Notes: generated by a model not told the origin, from the sequence alone. DNA of 64,000 bases from Anabaena sphaerica FACHB-251 (GCF_014696825.1 NZ_JACJQU010000001.1:620001-684000), one strand, 5' to 3'. Counted from the first letter of the stretch, positions 54,416-63,876 are shown. Made by a program: numbers and translations.

Positions 54416-54997
54416 TTATTTACTCAAATTTGTAGGAAAAGCAACATCTTCATAAACATCAGTAAGAGGACAATAAAAACTCACACTGGTTAATTCTAAT
54501 TGTTGATTTCCTCTATAGCTATAAAGAACCCATCTTCCTTCAGAATTGCGCCGAAAACAATCAATTCGTTGCCGATTTTGACTAACTAAAACATATTCTT
54601 GTAAAGTGTCTAATTCTTGATAATCACTAAATTTATCACCTCTATCTAAGGCTTCTGTAGAAGGTGATAAAACTTCAATAATTAAACTCGGATATCGTTT
54701 AAAATATTCAAATTGTGTATCTCTTGAATCGCAAGTTACCATGATATCAGGATAATAGAAAATATCGAGAGATTCAATTCTCGCTTTCATGTCAGCAACA
54801 TAAAGCCGGCATCCTGTACCACGAATGTGGTTTCTTAAAAGGGCGACTAAGTTAGCAGTAATTGTTACATGAGCATCACTAGCCTCAGCCATTGCATAAA
54901 TTTGCCCTTGGATATATTCATGTTTAATAGGGCTGGATTTTTCAGTTTCTAAATATTCTTCTGGGGAAAGATAGGGTTGAAATTGGCTAAGGGTCAT
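54416..54997 (-). CDS. Uma2 family (DUF820) putative endonuclease
   Basis: 193 residues. YLSPEEYLETEKSSPIKHEYIQG, YAMAEASDAHVTITANLVALLRN, YYPDIMVTCDSRD and PSLIIEVLSPSTEALDRGDKF with QELDTLQEYVLVSQNRQRIDCFRR are Uma2 signatures. Its upstream DNA (55012-55050) is nearly the same as that of the Phd-like antitoxin at 56233. Third intact Uma2 gene in the window. Confidence 0.92.
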   Translation of the reverse strand: MTLSQFQPYLSPEEYLETEKSSPIKHEYIQGQIYAMAEASDAHVTITANLVALLRNHIRGTGCRLYVADMKARIESLDIFYYPDIMVTCDSRDTQFEYFKRYPSLIIEVLSPSTEALDRGDKFSDYQELDTLQEYVLVSQNRQRIDCFRRNSEGRWVLYSYRGNQQLELTSVSFYCPLTDVYEDVAFPTNLSK

Positions 54998-55151
54998 ATA
55001 TTTTTATGATTGACATGAGATGATTGTGTGGGAATGTTCTTAGTATAGCAATGATTAATATCTTTTATTTCGCGCAAAGAGACAAAGGGGCAAAGGTGCA
55101 AAGAAAGAAATGTATTATAAAATATATATAGGTCAATTACCAGAATAAATC

Positions 55152-55412
55152 ATGAATATCCAAATTAAACCGGAATTAGAGGAAATTATTCAAGCACAAA
55201 TTGCAACGGGTAGATATGCAAATGCTGAAGATGTAATTAGTAAGGCTTTGAAGTTACTTTTGGAGTGGGAGAAAGGTTATCAGAATTGGGTGGAAGAAAC
55301 ACGAGAAAAGGTTGATGTTGCTATTGAACAATTGGATAGAGGGTAAGGTATTGATGGGGAAGTTGTGATTTCACAATTGCGGGATAAGTTGGCATTTATC
55401 AAAAATAAATAA
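55152..55412 (+). pseudogene. ParD-type antitoxin gene with a premature stop
   Basis: Codons 1-64 read MNIQIKPELEEIIQAQIATG with RYANAEDVISKALKLLLEWE, a ParD ribbon-helix-helix antitoxin. TAA at 55344-55346 follows EQLDRG. The same frame then continues as GIDGEVVISQLRDKLAFIKNK and stops at 55410-55412; ParD-like antitoxins normally have that GIDGEVV...L tail as the toxin-binding part. So a sense codon has become TAA. No ParE toxin follows. The short product would keep DNA binding and lose most of the toxin contact. Confidence 0.82.
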
Positions 55413-55495
55413 TAATTTCTAATAAAAACAAATACGAACTTTGATTAATTATCACAATTTAAGTTAAAATAGTAGTTAGATTTGAGGTTAAAAAT

Positions 55496-55813
55496 ATGAC
55501 TCACATAACATCAAAAAAAGTGGTAAGAAGAGGAAGGATTTTCCCTGAATTGACTATATCACCGGAAGAATTAGCTAGACGAGAAGCAGATGATGAAATA
55601 TTTTATCAATGTTGTCGGGCAATTTTTGAGCGTGTCCGTCCTGAATATATTGAAAGTCACTATGGTTGGTATATTGCCATAGAACCAGATAGTGGAGAAT
55701 ATTTAGTTGATCAGGATAGGATGCAATCTCATAAAAGAATGTTGGAAAAATATCCTCAAGCTAGACACTTCGTTTTTTGTTTGAATGAAACGGGGACAAC
55801 TGGCACGATATGA
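55496..55813 (+). CDS. Hypothetical protein paired with an aspartyl-protease-like protein
   Basis: 105 residues: ELTISPEELARREADDEIFY, then RVRPEYIESHYGWYIAIEPDSGEYLVDQDRM and HFVFCLNETGTTGTI. No TM or signal. Its stop overlaps the next start by 4 bp (ATGA). Such two-gene pairs are scattered through cyanobacterial genomes; function unknown, possibly toxin-antitoxin-like. Confidence 0.8.
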   Translation: MTHITSKKVVRRGRIFPELTISPEELARREADDEIFYQCCRAIFERVRPEYIESHYGWYIAIEPDSGEYLVDQDRMQSHKRMLEKYPQARHFVFCLNETGTTGTI

Positions 55814-56172
55814 TAGAGGGTTATTTTGGAGAAAATGGGCAAATATTTTTTGAAATTGAATTAGTCACTAATGATGGCTTAAATCTTGCTGTAGATGCCC
55901 TATTTGATACGGGATTTGCGGGTTTTATGGCTATTAATACACAAGATTTAGATGGATTAGAATGGGTGTATAGTGGGGAGGAAATGTTACGGACTGCTAA
56001 AGGTGAATCAAAATTTCAGATTTATTTAGGTCAAGTGATATTAGACGGAAAGCAGTATCAAATTCCTGTGAATGTGGGCAAAGGAATTAATGAGATTTTA
56101 TTGAGTTCTGAGTGGTTAAAGTTATTGCGTTTAGTTGTGGATTTTCCAGAGGATATTTTGACTTTGGGATAA
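55810..56172 (+). CDS. Clan AA (retropepsin-like) aspartic protease family protein
   Basis: 120 residues. ALFDTGFAGFMAIN carries the DTG active-site triplet of retroviral-type aspartic proteases, which work as dimers. GKQYQIPVNVGKGINEILLSSEWLKLLRLVVDF has the ILLSSEWL (I-G-x-xxL-like) second signature. It is coupled by 4 bp to the upstream gene. Protease activity is inferred from the motif; substrate unknown. Confidence 0.85.
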   Translation: MIEGYFGENGQIFFEIELVTNDGLNLAVDALFDTGFAGFMAINTQDLDGLEWVYSGEEMLRTAKGESKFQIYLGQVILDGKQYQIPVNVGKGINEILLSSEWLKLLRLVVDFPEDILTLG

Positions 56173-56232
56173 TTTTTTATTTCGCGCAGAGCCGCAGAAA
56201 TTGAAACTTATCGGCAATGTTTTAAGTAACTA

Positions 56233-56562
56233 TCATTCATCAGCTAATAATTCTTCTAAGATTTCCTCTGTGAGTCCTTTGGATTGAGCATTTTTACCAA
56301 TTCTATCAAAAATAGTTAGTAAATCTTTACCCTCGAAGCTATTCAAAATATCTTCAGGTAAGGGAGCGTCAAAATCATCTGGAACAATGAACTCTCCAGC
56401 ACATAAACCATAAGGTCTGAGTTGTGGAGATGTGGGGGAAACTGGTTTAATTTCTGCAATTGCTTTACCTGATTCGATGATAATTATACTTTCTCCTGCT
56501 GCTACTTGATGAAGATAGCTAGTGAGGTTTTTTTGGATTTCATCAATGGTTATGGTTAACAT
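56233..56562 (-). CDS. Phd/YefM-type antitoxin with an extended C-terminus
   Basis: 109 residues. MLTITIDEIQKNLTSYLHQV then AAGESIIIIESGKAIAEIKP is a Phd/YefM antitoxin N-terminal domain. PYGLCAGEFIVPDDFDAPLPEDILNSFEG is the tail usual for cyanobacterial Phd antitoxins that work with PIN toxins. Past this usual end about 30 residues follow (IFDRIGKNAQSKGLTEEILEELLADE), like the end of other small cyanobacterial antitoxins. No toxin gene is adjacent. Fusion or read-through extension is possible. Confidence 0.8.
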   Translation of the reverse strand: MLTITIDEIQKNLTSYLHQVAAGESIIIIESGKAIAEIKPVSPTSPQLRPYGLCAGEFIVPDDFDAPLPEDILNSFEGKDLLTIFDRIGKNAQSKGLTEEILEELLADE

Positions 56563-56660
56563 GAGATGATTGGGTGGGAATCTTTCTAGTATATCAAGAA
56601 ATTATGAATATTTTTATCTCACGCAAAGGCGCAAAGACGCAAAGGAAGAATCGCAAGGTT

Positions 56661-56996
56661 TTAAGTAATTGCAAATTCTGTATATTGTCTGATATCGGCT
56701 GGTTGGAAGGCTAAAACTATTTGATTTTTAGGAATATCAGTGTTAACAAGTTCGTTGGCTATACCGTATTCTGTTCCGTCTCTTTGAATCCAGATTTTAT
56801 TGTTGATTATGTCTATATGAACTAAGCAACCATGTACTCGTTGATTATTTTCCCAGCCTAATGTTAGTAGTAGGTAATGGTTGGCGGTTTGGTCTATTAT
56901 TAGTTGTCTTTCTAGTTCACCGTAAGCGTAGGGAAGTTGGGAATATTCGGTTAATATTTTTTGAATGATTTGGCGATATTTATCTAAGGTATCCAT
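56661..56996 (-). CDS. xisI: XisI family protein (fdxN element excision controlling factor-like)
   Basis: 111 residues: MDTLDKYRQIIQKILTEYSQ, then DQTANHYLLLTLGWENNQRVHGCLVHIDI and NKIWIQRDGTEYGIANELV with DIPKNQIVLAFQP. This is the XisI family. In Anabaena XisI with XisH and XisF controls excision of the fdxN element during heterocyst differentiation, but the family is much more widespread. ATG 56996 gives the normal length; the upstream ATG at 57044 adds 16 residues. No xisH is adjacent. Confidence 0.9.
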   Translation of the reverse strand: MDTLDKYRQIIQKILTEYSQLPYAYGELERQLIIDQTANHYLLLTLGWENNQRVHGCLVHIDIINNKIWIQRDGTEYGIANELVNTDIPKNQIVLAFQPADIRQYTEFAIT

Positions 56997-57233
56997 TGCA
57001 GTATAATCTCTTGTTTGGAGTAGAAGACAAGTAAACAAAGGCATTGATTTTCTAATAATATTTTACCAACTGGTTTTTGAAATAGTTCTGATTTTCGTTT
57101 CGTGCAAAGAAAAAATGAAACCCGAAACAAAGGTTTTTGTAATGTTACCTATTGACAAATGATAAAAGTTACGTATAATAGTGCGTAATATCATATTCAG
57201 ATTAAGTCAGCGTTTCTTGAAAACGCAGGTATC

Positions 57234-57728
57234 ATGTCAATTGCAATTTTTAGCAATGCTTTCTCAGATGAGTTAGTGACAGCCACGGAGTTGAATCGTC
57301 AACCTGGACGAGTTCTAGACAAAGCTTATGAACACCCAATTACTATTACTAGAAATGACCAATCTTTTGCGCTGTTGCGTCGTGAGGATGTGGCTTATTT
57401 AGTGAAAGGGGTAACACAAAGTAAGGCTGTTTTTGAGGTGTTATCGGTGGGATTTCGGTTGTTATTGGGTCAAGAAATTGGTTATGAACATCCTTATGGT
57501 TGGTTGCGGGTTTTTGATGCGGATGAATTGCAAGATTTTATTAAAGAAGTGAGTGAGGCTTTTCGTTTAACTGATACTTCTAATCAGGCTTGGGATTTGA
57601 TTGATGCTATTATTTATGAATGGAAAGAAAGTTCTATAGCTATTAGTAGTCCTGAGTTAGCAGCAGCTTTTAATGATGAAACTGATGAAATACCTTTAAC
57701 ATCACCTATTAATAAAAGTGGTGGTTAA
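57234..57728 (+). CDS. Phd-like antitoxin with long C-terminal domain
   Basis: 164 residues. The N-terminal VTATELNRQPGRVLDKAYEH then PITITRNDQSFALLRREDVAYL is a Phd/YefM-type DNA-binding domain. An extended helical domain with FEVLSVGFRLLLGQEIGYEHPYGWLRVFDADEL follows. The next gene begins eight bases after the stop. Together they look like a two-gene toxin-antitoxin module. Shine-Dalgarno is weak. Confidence 0.75.
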   Translation: MSIAIFSNAFSDELVTATELNRQPGRVLDKAYEHPITITRNDQSFALLRREDVAYLVKGVTQSKAVFEVLSVGFRLLLGQEIGYEHPYGWLRVFDADELQDFIKEVSEAFRLTDTSNQAWDLIDAIIYEWKESSIAISSPELAAAFNDETDEIPLTSPINKSGG

Positions 57729-57736
57729 ATTATTTT

Positions 57737-58111
57737 ATGTCAGATAATGCTGCTGAAAATGAGTTAATAGATAATGTAGAACCACCAGAAGTAAAATTAT
57801 CTGCACCTGCATTATCTCAAACAATTGGAACTTGGTTAGTAGTTGCTAAAAACAAAAGGGTTAATCGAGATTGGGAAGCATTAATGCAACGTTATCCAGA
57901 AAACTGCTCTCGTTGTTATCAAGATTTATGTAATGCACCAACAACTAGACAACCAAAGCGGGTTTTTTCTTTAAAGGGTAAAGTTTATCAAGGTGTTTGG
58001 GAGTATGAAGTTACAAGCGGTGATAGGGTATTTTATGTTCCTAATGAGGAGCAATTAAAGGTTGTTGTCTATTATGCGGGGAAACATCCTAAAAATGCAC
58101 CTGTACCATAA
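57737..58111 (+). CDS. RelE/ParE-like toxin candidate
   Basis: 124 residues. RVNRDWEALMQRYPENCSRCYQDLCNAPTTRQPKRVFSLKGKVYQG is followed by VWEYEVTSGDRVFYVPNEEQLKVVVYYAGKHPK. The order of a basic helical start and the late W-E-Y-x-V-x-x-x-x-R-V-x-Y strand is RelE/ParE-like. It pairs with the Phd-like gene directly upstream. Family assignment is by pattern and moderate in certainty. Confidence 0.65.
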   Translation: MSDNAAENELIDNVEPPEVKLSAPALSQTIGTWLVVAKNKRVNRDWEALMQRYPENCSRCYQDLCNAPTTRQPKRVFSLKGKVYQGVWEYEVTSGDRVFYVPNEEQLKVVVYYAGKHPKNAPVP

Positions 58112-58177
58112 TTTATATCTCACGCAAAGGAAGAGAAGTGTTATAAAATATATACAGGATAAATAGCAGAATAAATC

Positions 58178-58417
58178 ATGAATGCTTACAAGACTTATAT
58201 CACGATTGAAGACCCGAAGCAGGTAGTTTTATCTGATTTACCTTTTCAAGTTGGACAGCGTGTGGAGATTATTGTTTTAGCTGAAGATAACCCGCAAATT
58301 ACAATTAGTAATAAGTTGCGGAATTTATTTGATAAAACTCAGGCTATTCCTGGTGTGGAAGAGGTTACAGAGGAGGATATAGCCGCAGAAATTGAAGCTT
58401 ATCGGCGTGGGGAATGA
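58178..58417 (+). CDS. Antitoxin of a PIN-domain toxin
   Basis: 79 residues: TYITIEDPKQVVLSDLPFQVGQRVEIIVLAED is a small AbrB/beta-type N-terminal part, and TQAIPGVEEVTEEDIAAEIEAYRRGE is the toxin-binding tail usual in cyanobacterial PIN-toxin partners. It overlaps the toxin start by 4 bp (ATGA). The upstream 60 bp are nearly the same as those of the ParD-like gene at 55152. Confidence 0.85.
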   Translation: MNAYKTYITIEDPKQVVLSDLPFQVGQRVEIIVLAEDNPQITISNKLRNLFDKTQAIPGVEEVTEEDIAAEIEAYRRGE

Positions 58418-58827
58418 AAGTTATTATTGATACTAATGTTTTAGTTTCTGCTGTTCTCAAGGGGAGAGAACCAAGGGATGTTATTCAATTTGTTGTGGAT
58501 AGTCCTAATTGTGATTGGGTTGTTTCTGAGGAGATTTTATCAGAGTATCAGGATGTGTTAAGTCGGAAGAAGTTTAAGTTGACAGATGAAGTCAGAAAAG
58601 AATGGTTAGAAGTTATAGATTTGGTAACTAAATTAGTTGATGTTCAGGTAACAATAGATTTTGCTAGGGATAGAAAGGATGAAAAGTTTTTAGCTTGTGC
58701 TGTCGCAGCAGAGGCGGATTTTTTAATTACTGGAGATGCTGATTTTAATCAAGCACAGAATTTAGTGAATACTACTATTGTTTCTGTGTCTATGTTTAAG
58801 CGGTTGGTTTGTGATTTTAGGGAATAA
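58414..58827 (+). CDS. PIN-domain toxin (VapC-like ribonuclease)
   Basis: 137 residues. MKVIIDTNVLVSAVLKG with the first Asp, SEEILSEYQDVLSRKKF with the Glu, and FARDRKDEKFLACAVAAEADFLITGDADF with the D-x-x-D and GD residues form the PIN Mg site. This matches the putative toxin component, PIN family. It should cleave RNA when free. The partner is the overlapping upstream gene. Confidence 0.92.
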   Translation: MKVIIDTNVLVSAVLKGREPRDVIQFVVDSPNCDWVVSEEILSEYQDVLSRKKFKLTDEVRKEWLEVIDLVTKLVDVQVTIDFARDRKDEKFLACAVAAEADFLITGDADFNQAQNLVNTTIVSVSMFKRLVCDFRE

Positions 58828-58829
58828 TC

Positions 58830-58905
58830 AGGCGATTAGAAATCGCGGCTATATAAACAAAGTCCACCTTCGTGGACTAAAAACAAGATTTTTGAACCCG
58901 CATAG
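58830..58905. repeat. Dispersed AAGTCCACCTxCGTGGACT repeat, non-coding copy
   Basis: GGCGATTAGAAATCGCGGCT, AGTCCACCTTCGTGGACT and a later GAACCCGCATAGGCT. Same layout as 51391-51506. Confidence 0.8.
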
Positions 58906-58978
58906 GCTAGGTCGTAGTCGTTGACACATACTAGCAACCTTGTTATAATCTTGATGGTTTTATACAGGGTTGTTATTT

Positions 58979-59884
58979 ATGCAAGTAAAACATAGTTTAA
59001 AAAATTCTGACAAACAAATAACTTATTATTTAACAGAAGAATTAGGTAAAGGTTGTTTTGGGCAAGTATGGGGAGGAATAGATAGCAACCAAATTCCAGT
59101 TGCTATTAAGATTTTTCATTTTACTGATGATAAAAATTTGAAAGCCTGGGTTAATGAAATTTCAAATCAAATAGGTTTTGATCATAAAAACATAGTTAAA
59201 ATTTATGATTTTTTTATTGATACCGAGCCTTATACTAGTAATACTAGGTTAGTAATAGTTATGGAAAAAGCTTTAACGAGCTTAGATAAATATTTGCAAA
59301 TTAATAAAAATTTTTCTTCAATTCATGTTTGTTGGATAGGTTGTCAATTATGTGATGGTTTATTTGAAATTCATAACTCTACAGTCATACATAGAGATTT
59401 AACTTTAAGAAATATTTTATTATTTCCTGGCTATCATGTAAAAATTGCTGATTTCGGAATATCTCAAAGGAAGTCTGATTTATATCTTCCTATTGTGTCT
59501 AATACTGGTTTTCCTAATGCTATTCCTCCAGAAATTTTACAACAGGGCTACTCCGATTTTCAATCAGATATCTACCAGCTAGGTTTAATTCTACTTACAT
59601 TATTAACAGGACAAGAACCTATTCCTCAAAATTTAGACCGTGAAATAATTAATCATTTGATAAATGAGGGGCAACCAAGAAAAATAGCTGAATCATTAAT
59701 TGAAAAATTTGGAAATTTAGCATATATAATTTCTTGTATGTTACGTCGAAGATTAGAATGGCGTTATCAAAGCGTATTAGAATTAAGAGAAGATTTAGAT
59801 AAGGAATTAAGAAACATACAGATGATCCAAATGATACAGATGAACCAAATAGTTAAGAACTTTAATCAAGAATTTTACCAGTAA
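58979..59884 (+). CDS. Small Ser/Thr protein kinase-like protein
   Basis: 301 residues from ATG 58979. LGKGCFGQVWGGIDSNQIPV then AIKIFHF (Lys), VIHRDLTLRNILLFPGY (catalytic loop, with Thr for the usual Lys after HRDL), KIADFGISQRK (DFG), and GFPNAIPPEILQQGYSDFQSDIYQLGLILLTLLTG. Only the kinase domain; no TM or extra domain. The HRDLxxxN Asp and Asn are kept; the Thr replacement is as in tyrosine-kinase-like or unusual kinases. Convergent with the retron-type reverse transcriptase; the two might belong together, but this is speculative. Confidence 0.88.
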   Translation: MQVKHSLKNSDKQITYYLTEELGKGCFGQVWGGIDSNQIPVAIKIFHFTDDKNLKAWVNEISNQIGFDHKNIVKIYDFFIDTEPYTSNTRLVIVMEKALTSLDKYLQINKNFSSIHVCWIGCQLCDGLFEIHNSTVIHRDLTLRNILLFPGYHVKIADFGISQRKSDLYLPIVSNTGFPNAIPPEILQQGYSDFQSDIYQLGLILLTLLTGQEPIPQNLDREIINHLINEGQPRKIAESLIEKFGNLAYIISCMLRRRLEWRYQSVLELREDLDKELRNIQMIQMIQMNQIVKNFNQEFYQ

Positions 59885-60379
59885 TAGACAGGGCTTGCTG
59901 AAAAAGTTTTTTCGTGATGACTAGGAGGTAGGAAACAGCTATATGGATGAAATTTTTAACTATTTCTCGATAATCTAACTTTTCCATAAGACTATAAAGT
60001 TATAGTAATAATTCGTAGGTTGGGTTAAGCAAAGCGCAACCCAACGCAATAAAATTATAAAGATGTTGGGTTTCGTTCCTCAACCCAACCTACCACTGTT
60101 AAAAAATATCACGCAACATTGTTATTAGGTTGCCCCTTCGCGTAGCCAATCATAAAAACTCAGAATAGTTTACACCGTCGTAAACCATAATAAAATACAT
60201 ACTTACTCACCGAACGGCGTTAGCCAGGTGAATAAGTATTAGCTTGAAAACAGAGGGCGGCGCTCCACCGCCCAACAGAGGGCAGCACTTTACTGCCCAA
60301 ATGCAAGGCTGTTTTACCTGTTAACAATGTCACGTGATGATTAAAGTATAAAACATGGAATGTATAAAAAGCAAGTTTT
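59885..60379. other. Repeat-rich non-coding interval next to the reverse transcriptase
   Basis: Contains a palindromic element (60015-60093), two tandem hairpin units (GGGCGG/CCGCCC at about 60254-60272; GGGCAG/CTGCCC at about 60279-60298) and AT-rich flanks. It lies downstream of the RT gene. No ORF of coding character. Confidence 0.6.
60015..60093. repeat. Palindromic element with GTAGGTTGGGTT ends
   Basis: Ends GTAGGTTGGGTT and AACCCAACCTAC are perfect inverted repeats over 79 bp. The inner CGCAACCCAACG and TGTTGGGTTTCG add further pairing. A common cyanobacterial type of small non-autonomous element. Confidence 0.85.
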
Positions 60380-62065
60380 TTAGAACGGCGGCTCATCTAA
60401 ATCGTCAAAGGATGATTGCAAGTTTTTTAAGTAATTTAAAAATTCTACTAATTGTTCTTCTGTTAATTCTTGGAGAGAGCGTTTATTATAAGTTTTAGTT
60501 AGATACATCCGTCTTTTTGTTTTACTATAACTAAGTTTACTAAGTTTATAATAAATCTGATTAATTATGTAAGATTGAGTCCGAATTACTGGACTATAAT
60601 CACTAATCTTATCCTTTTTAATTCCATATTTTTCTTTAATTCGGTGTATCTGTTCTATAAATTTACCACCTTTTTCTGGATTTACCATTGAAACAAAATT
60701 AGCAAAACCTTCAATTGCAGCAATAATATCCTTGGACTGTCCCCAAGTATAATTTTGCAACCCATCTTTTTCAATTTTATAAAGAACTGCACGAAAAGTT
60801 TTAAGTTTATCTCTAGGGATATTAAGTTTTTCATTAACTATCACACCAGTTACTTCTTGTCTGCGATAATTGCGAACTACCCTAGTTTTATTTTCATTAA
60901 TTTCAAAGTCCTCTTTTTTAACAATCAAATTGGTAAGTTTCAGAATATTATTGACATTCACAAGACTTTCACCAGAAGCAGAAAAAGTTAAATCATCAGC
61001 ATAGCGAGTATAATCAAAACCATATTGTTTAGCCATAAAGGTTAATTTCCTATCTAACCTACGACAAAGAATATTTGTAATTGCTGGACTACTCGGTGCG
61101 CCTTGGGGTAAATAACGATCTGTCCATGATAGTAAACTATTAATTTCTCCGTTTATTTCAACTTCTTTAATTTTTGCTTCTGTGCAAATCAACGCGAAAA
61201 TTGTTGAGGCTGTTTCCGAATATCCAAAGGATTTAAAAAGTCCCTTAACTCGTTTATAAGAAATTGAAGGAAAAAAATCTTTGAGATCAATGTTAATAAT
61301 TACTTCTTTACCTACATGAATCTGTGCATTTGTAACTATAGAGTGTTTCAGACGGAAACCGTGAGCAGCATCATGTAGTTCTAGTTTTTCAAGAATATTA
61401 TCAAGAATCCAATTTTGAGCTTTTTTTAATAATTTTTTTGGTGCGGAAATTTGCCGATATCCACTCGGTTTTTTGGGTATTTGAAAACGAATGTAGTGAT
61501 CATTTTTGCGGGAAAAGGACAGAAATCGCAATCCTTTAACACTAATTCCCATAGCTTGAGCAATTTCTTCATGGGAATTATATGTAGGTAAGTTTTTATT
61601 TTCTAATCTTTCTTGATTAAACTGGGAATTCTCAGCCCGCTTTTTTCGCAATAACTCAATAGTTTGTAATCGGCTAGAAAGGAAATTTTCCAATTTATTT
61701 AATTCGGATGATATTAAATCATAGATTTCTTGTTCTAAGTGCCAAGTACCTTTATATTCAATATAAGAAAATTCATCATTATCATTATTTTTAGAAAAAT
61801 GCGAATAATCTTTTCCAATTAAATTTTGAAGTTTTTGAAAGATATTTGTATATTCTTGATCAGCTATAAGTGTATCAGCTTTTTTTAAATCAGCAATTGC
61901 ACCTTGATCATCTCTTTGTTTCCTAAGAACTAAACCCCTGTAGTGATAAGCTTGACAACAATTTGAATCAGTAGAAATAATTTTGTTAAAACAATCAATA
62001 GCTTCGCTATATTTATTTTCTTGGTATAGAGAAATTCCTATAGTTATCAGATGATTAGTGTTCAT
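60380..62065 (-). CDS. Retron-type reverse transcriptase with N-terminal TPR region
   Basis: 561 residues. TPR-like repeats at about 5-70 (GISLYQENKYSEAIDCFNKI; AYHYRGLVLRKQRDDQGAIADL). RT domain: IPKKPSGYRQISAPKK, the retron marker NAQIH (NAxxH, about 245), INIDLKDFFPSIS, LPQGAPSSPAITN, YTRYADDLTFS (catalytic DD at about 356-357) and VTGVIVN (VTG). NAxxH plus VTG separate retron RTs from group II intron and DGR types. The ATG at 62065 is used since an upstream start would run into the ahcY terminator. No msr-msd was recognised by eye in the short upstream gap. Confidence 0.88.
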   Translation of the reverse strand: MNTNHLITIGISLYQENKYSEAIDCFNKIISTDSNCCQAYHYRGLVLRKQRDDQGAIADLKKADTLIADQEYTNIFQKLQNLIGKDYSHFSKNNDNDEFSYIEYKGTWHLEQEIYDLISSELNKLENFLSSRLQTIELLRKKRAENSQFNQERLENKNLPTYNSHEEIAQAMGISVKGLRFLSFSRKNDHYIRFQIPKKPSGYRQISAPKKLLKKAQNWILDNILEKLELHDAAHGFRLKHSIVTNAQIHVGKEVIINIDLKDFFPSISYKRVKGLFKSFGYSETASTIFALICTEAKIKEVEINGEINSLLSWTDRYLPQGAPSSPAITNILCRRLDRKLTFMAKQYGFDYTRYADDLTFSASGESLVNVNNILKLTNLIVKKEDFEINENKTRVVRNYRRQEVTGVIVNEKLNIPRDKLKTFRAVLYKIEKDGLQNYTWGQSKDIIAAIEGFANFVSMVNPEKGGKFIEQIHRIKEKYGIKKDKISDYSPVIRTQSYIINQIYYKLSKLSYSKTKRRMYLTKTYNKRSLQELTEEQLVEFLNYLKNLQSSFDDLDEPPF

Positions 62066-62190
62066 ATTATTTGTAAATGCAACTGATTGGAGATTTATGA
62101 GTAAAATATTGATTACATGATATTTTCTATTATAAATTAGAACATTACTCTTCTTTCGTGGTTCATTAAATAAATCCATAACACAAAACG

Positions 62191-62222
62191 AAAAAAAAGG
62201 GATAAGCAAAAAGCCTATCCCC
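62191..62222 (-). terminator. Rho-independent terminator of ahcY
   Basis: On the - strand GGGATAGGC, loop TTTTT, GCTTATCCC, then eight T. The stem has nine pairs including one G-T. It begins 22 bp after the ahcY stop. Confidence 0.93.
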
Positions 62223-62244
62223 AAAAAATCAACTAATTAATGAT

Positions 62245-63876
<1,632 letters not shown>

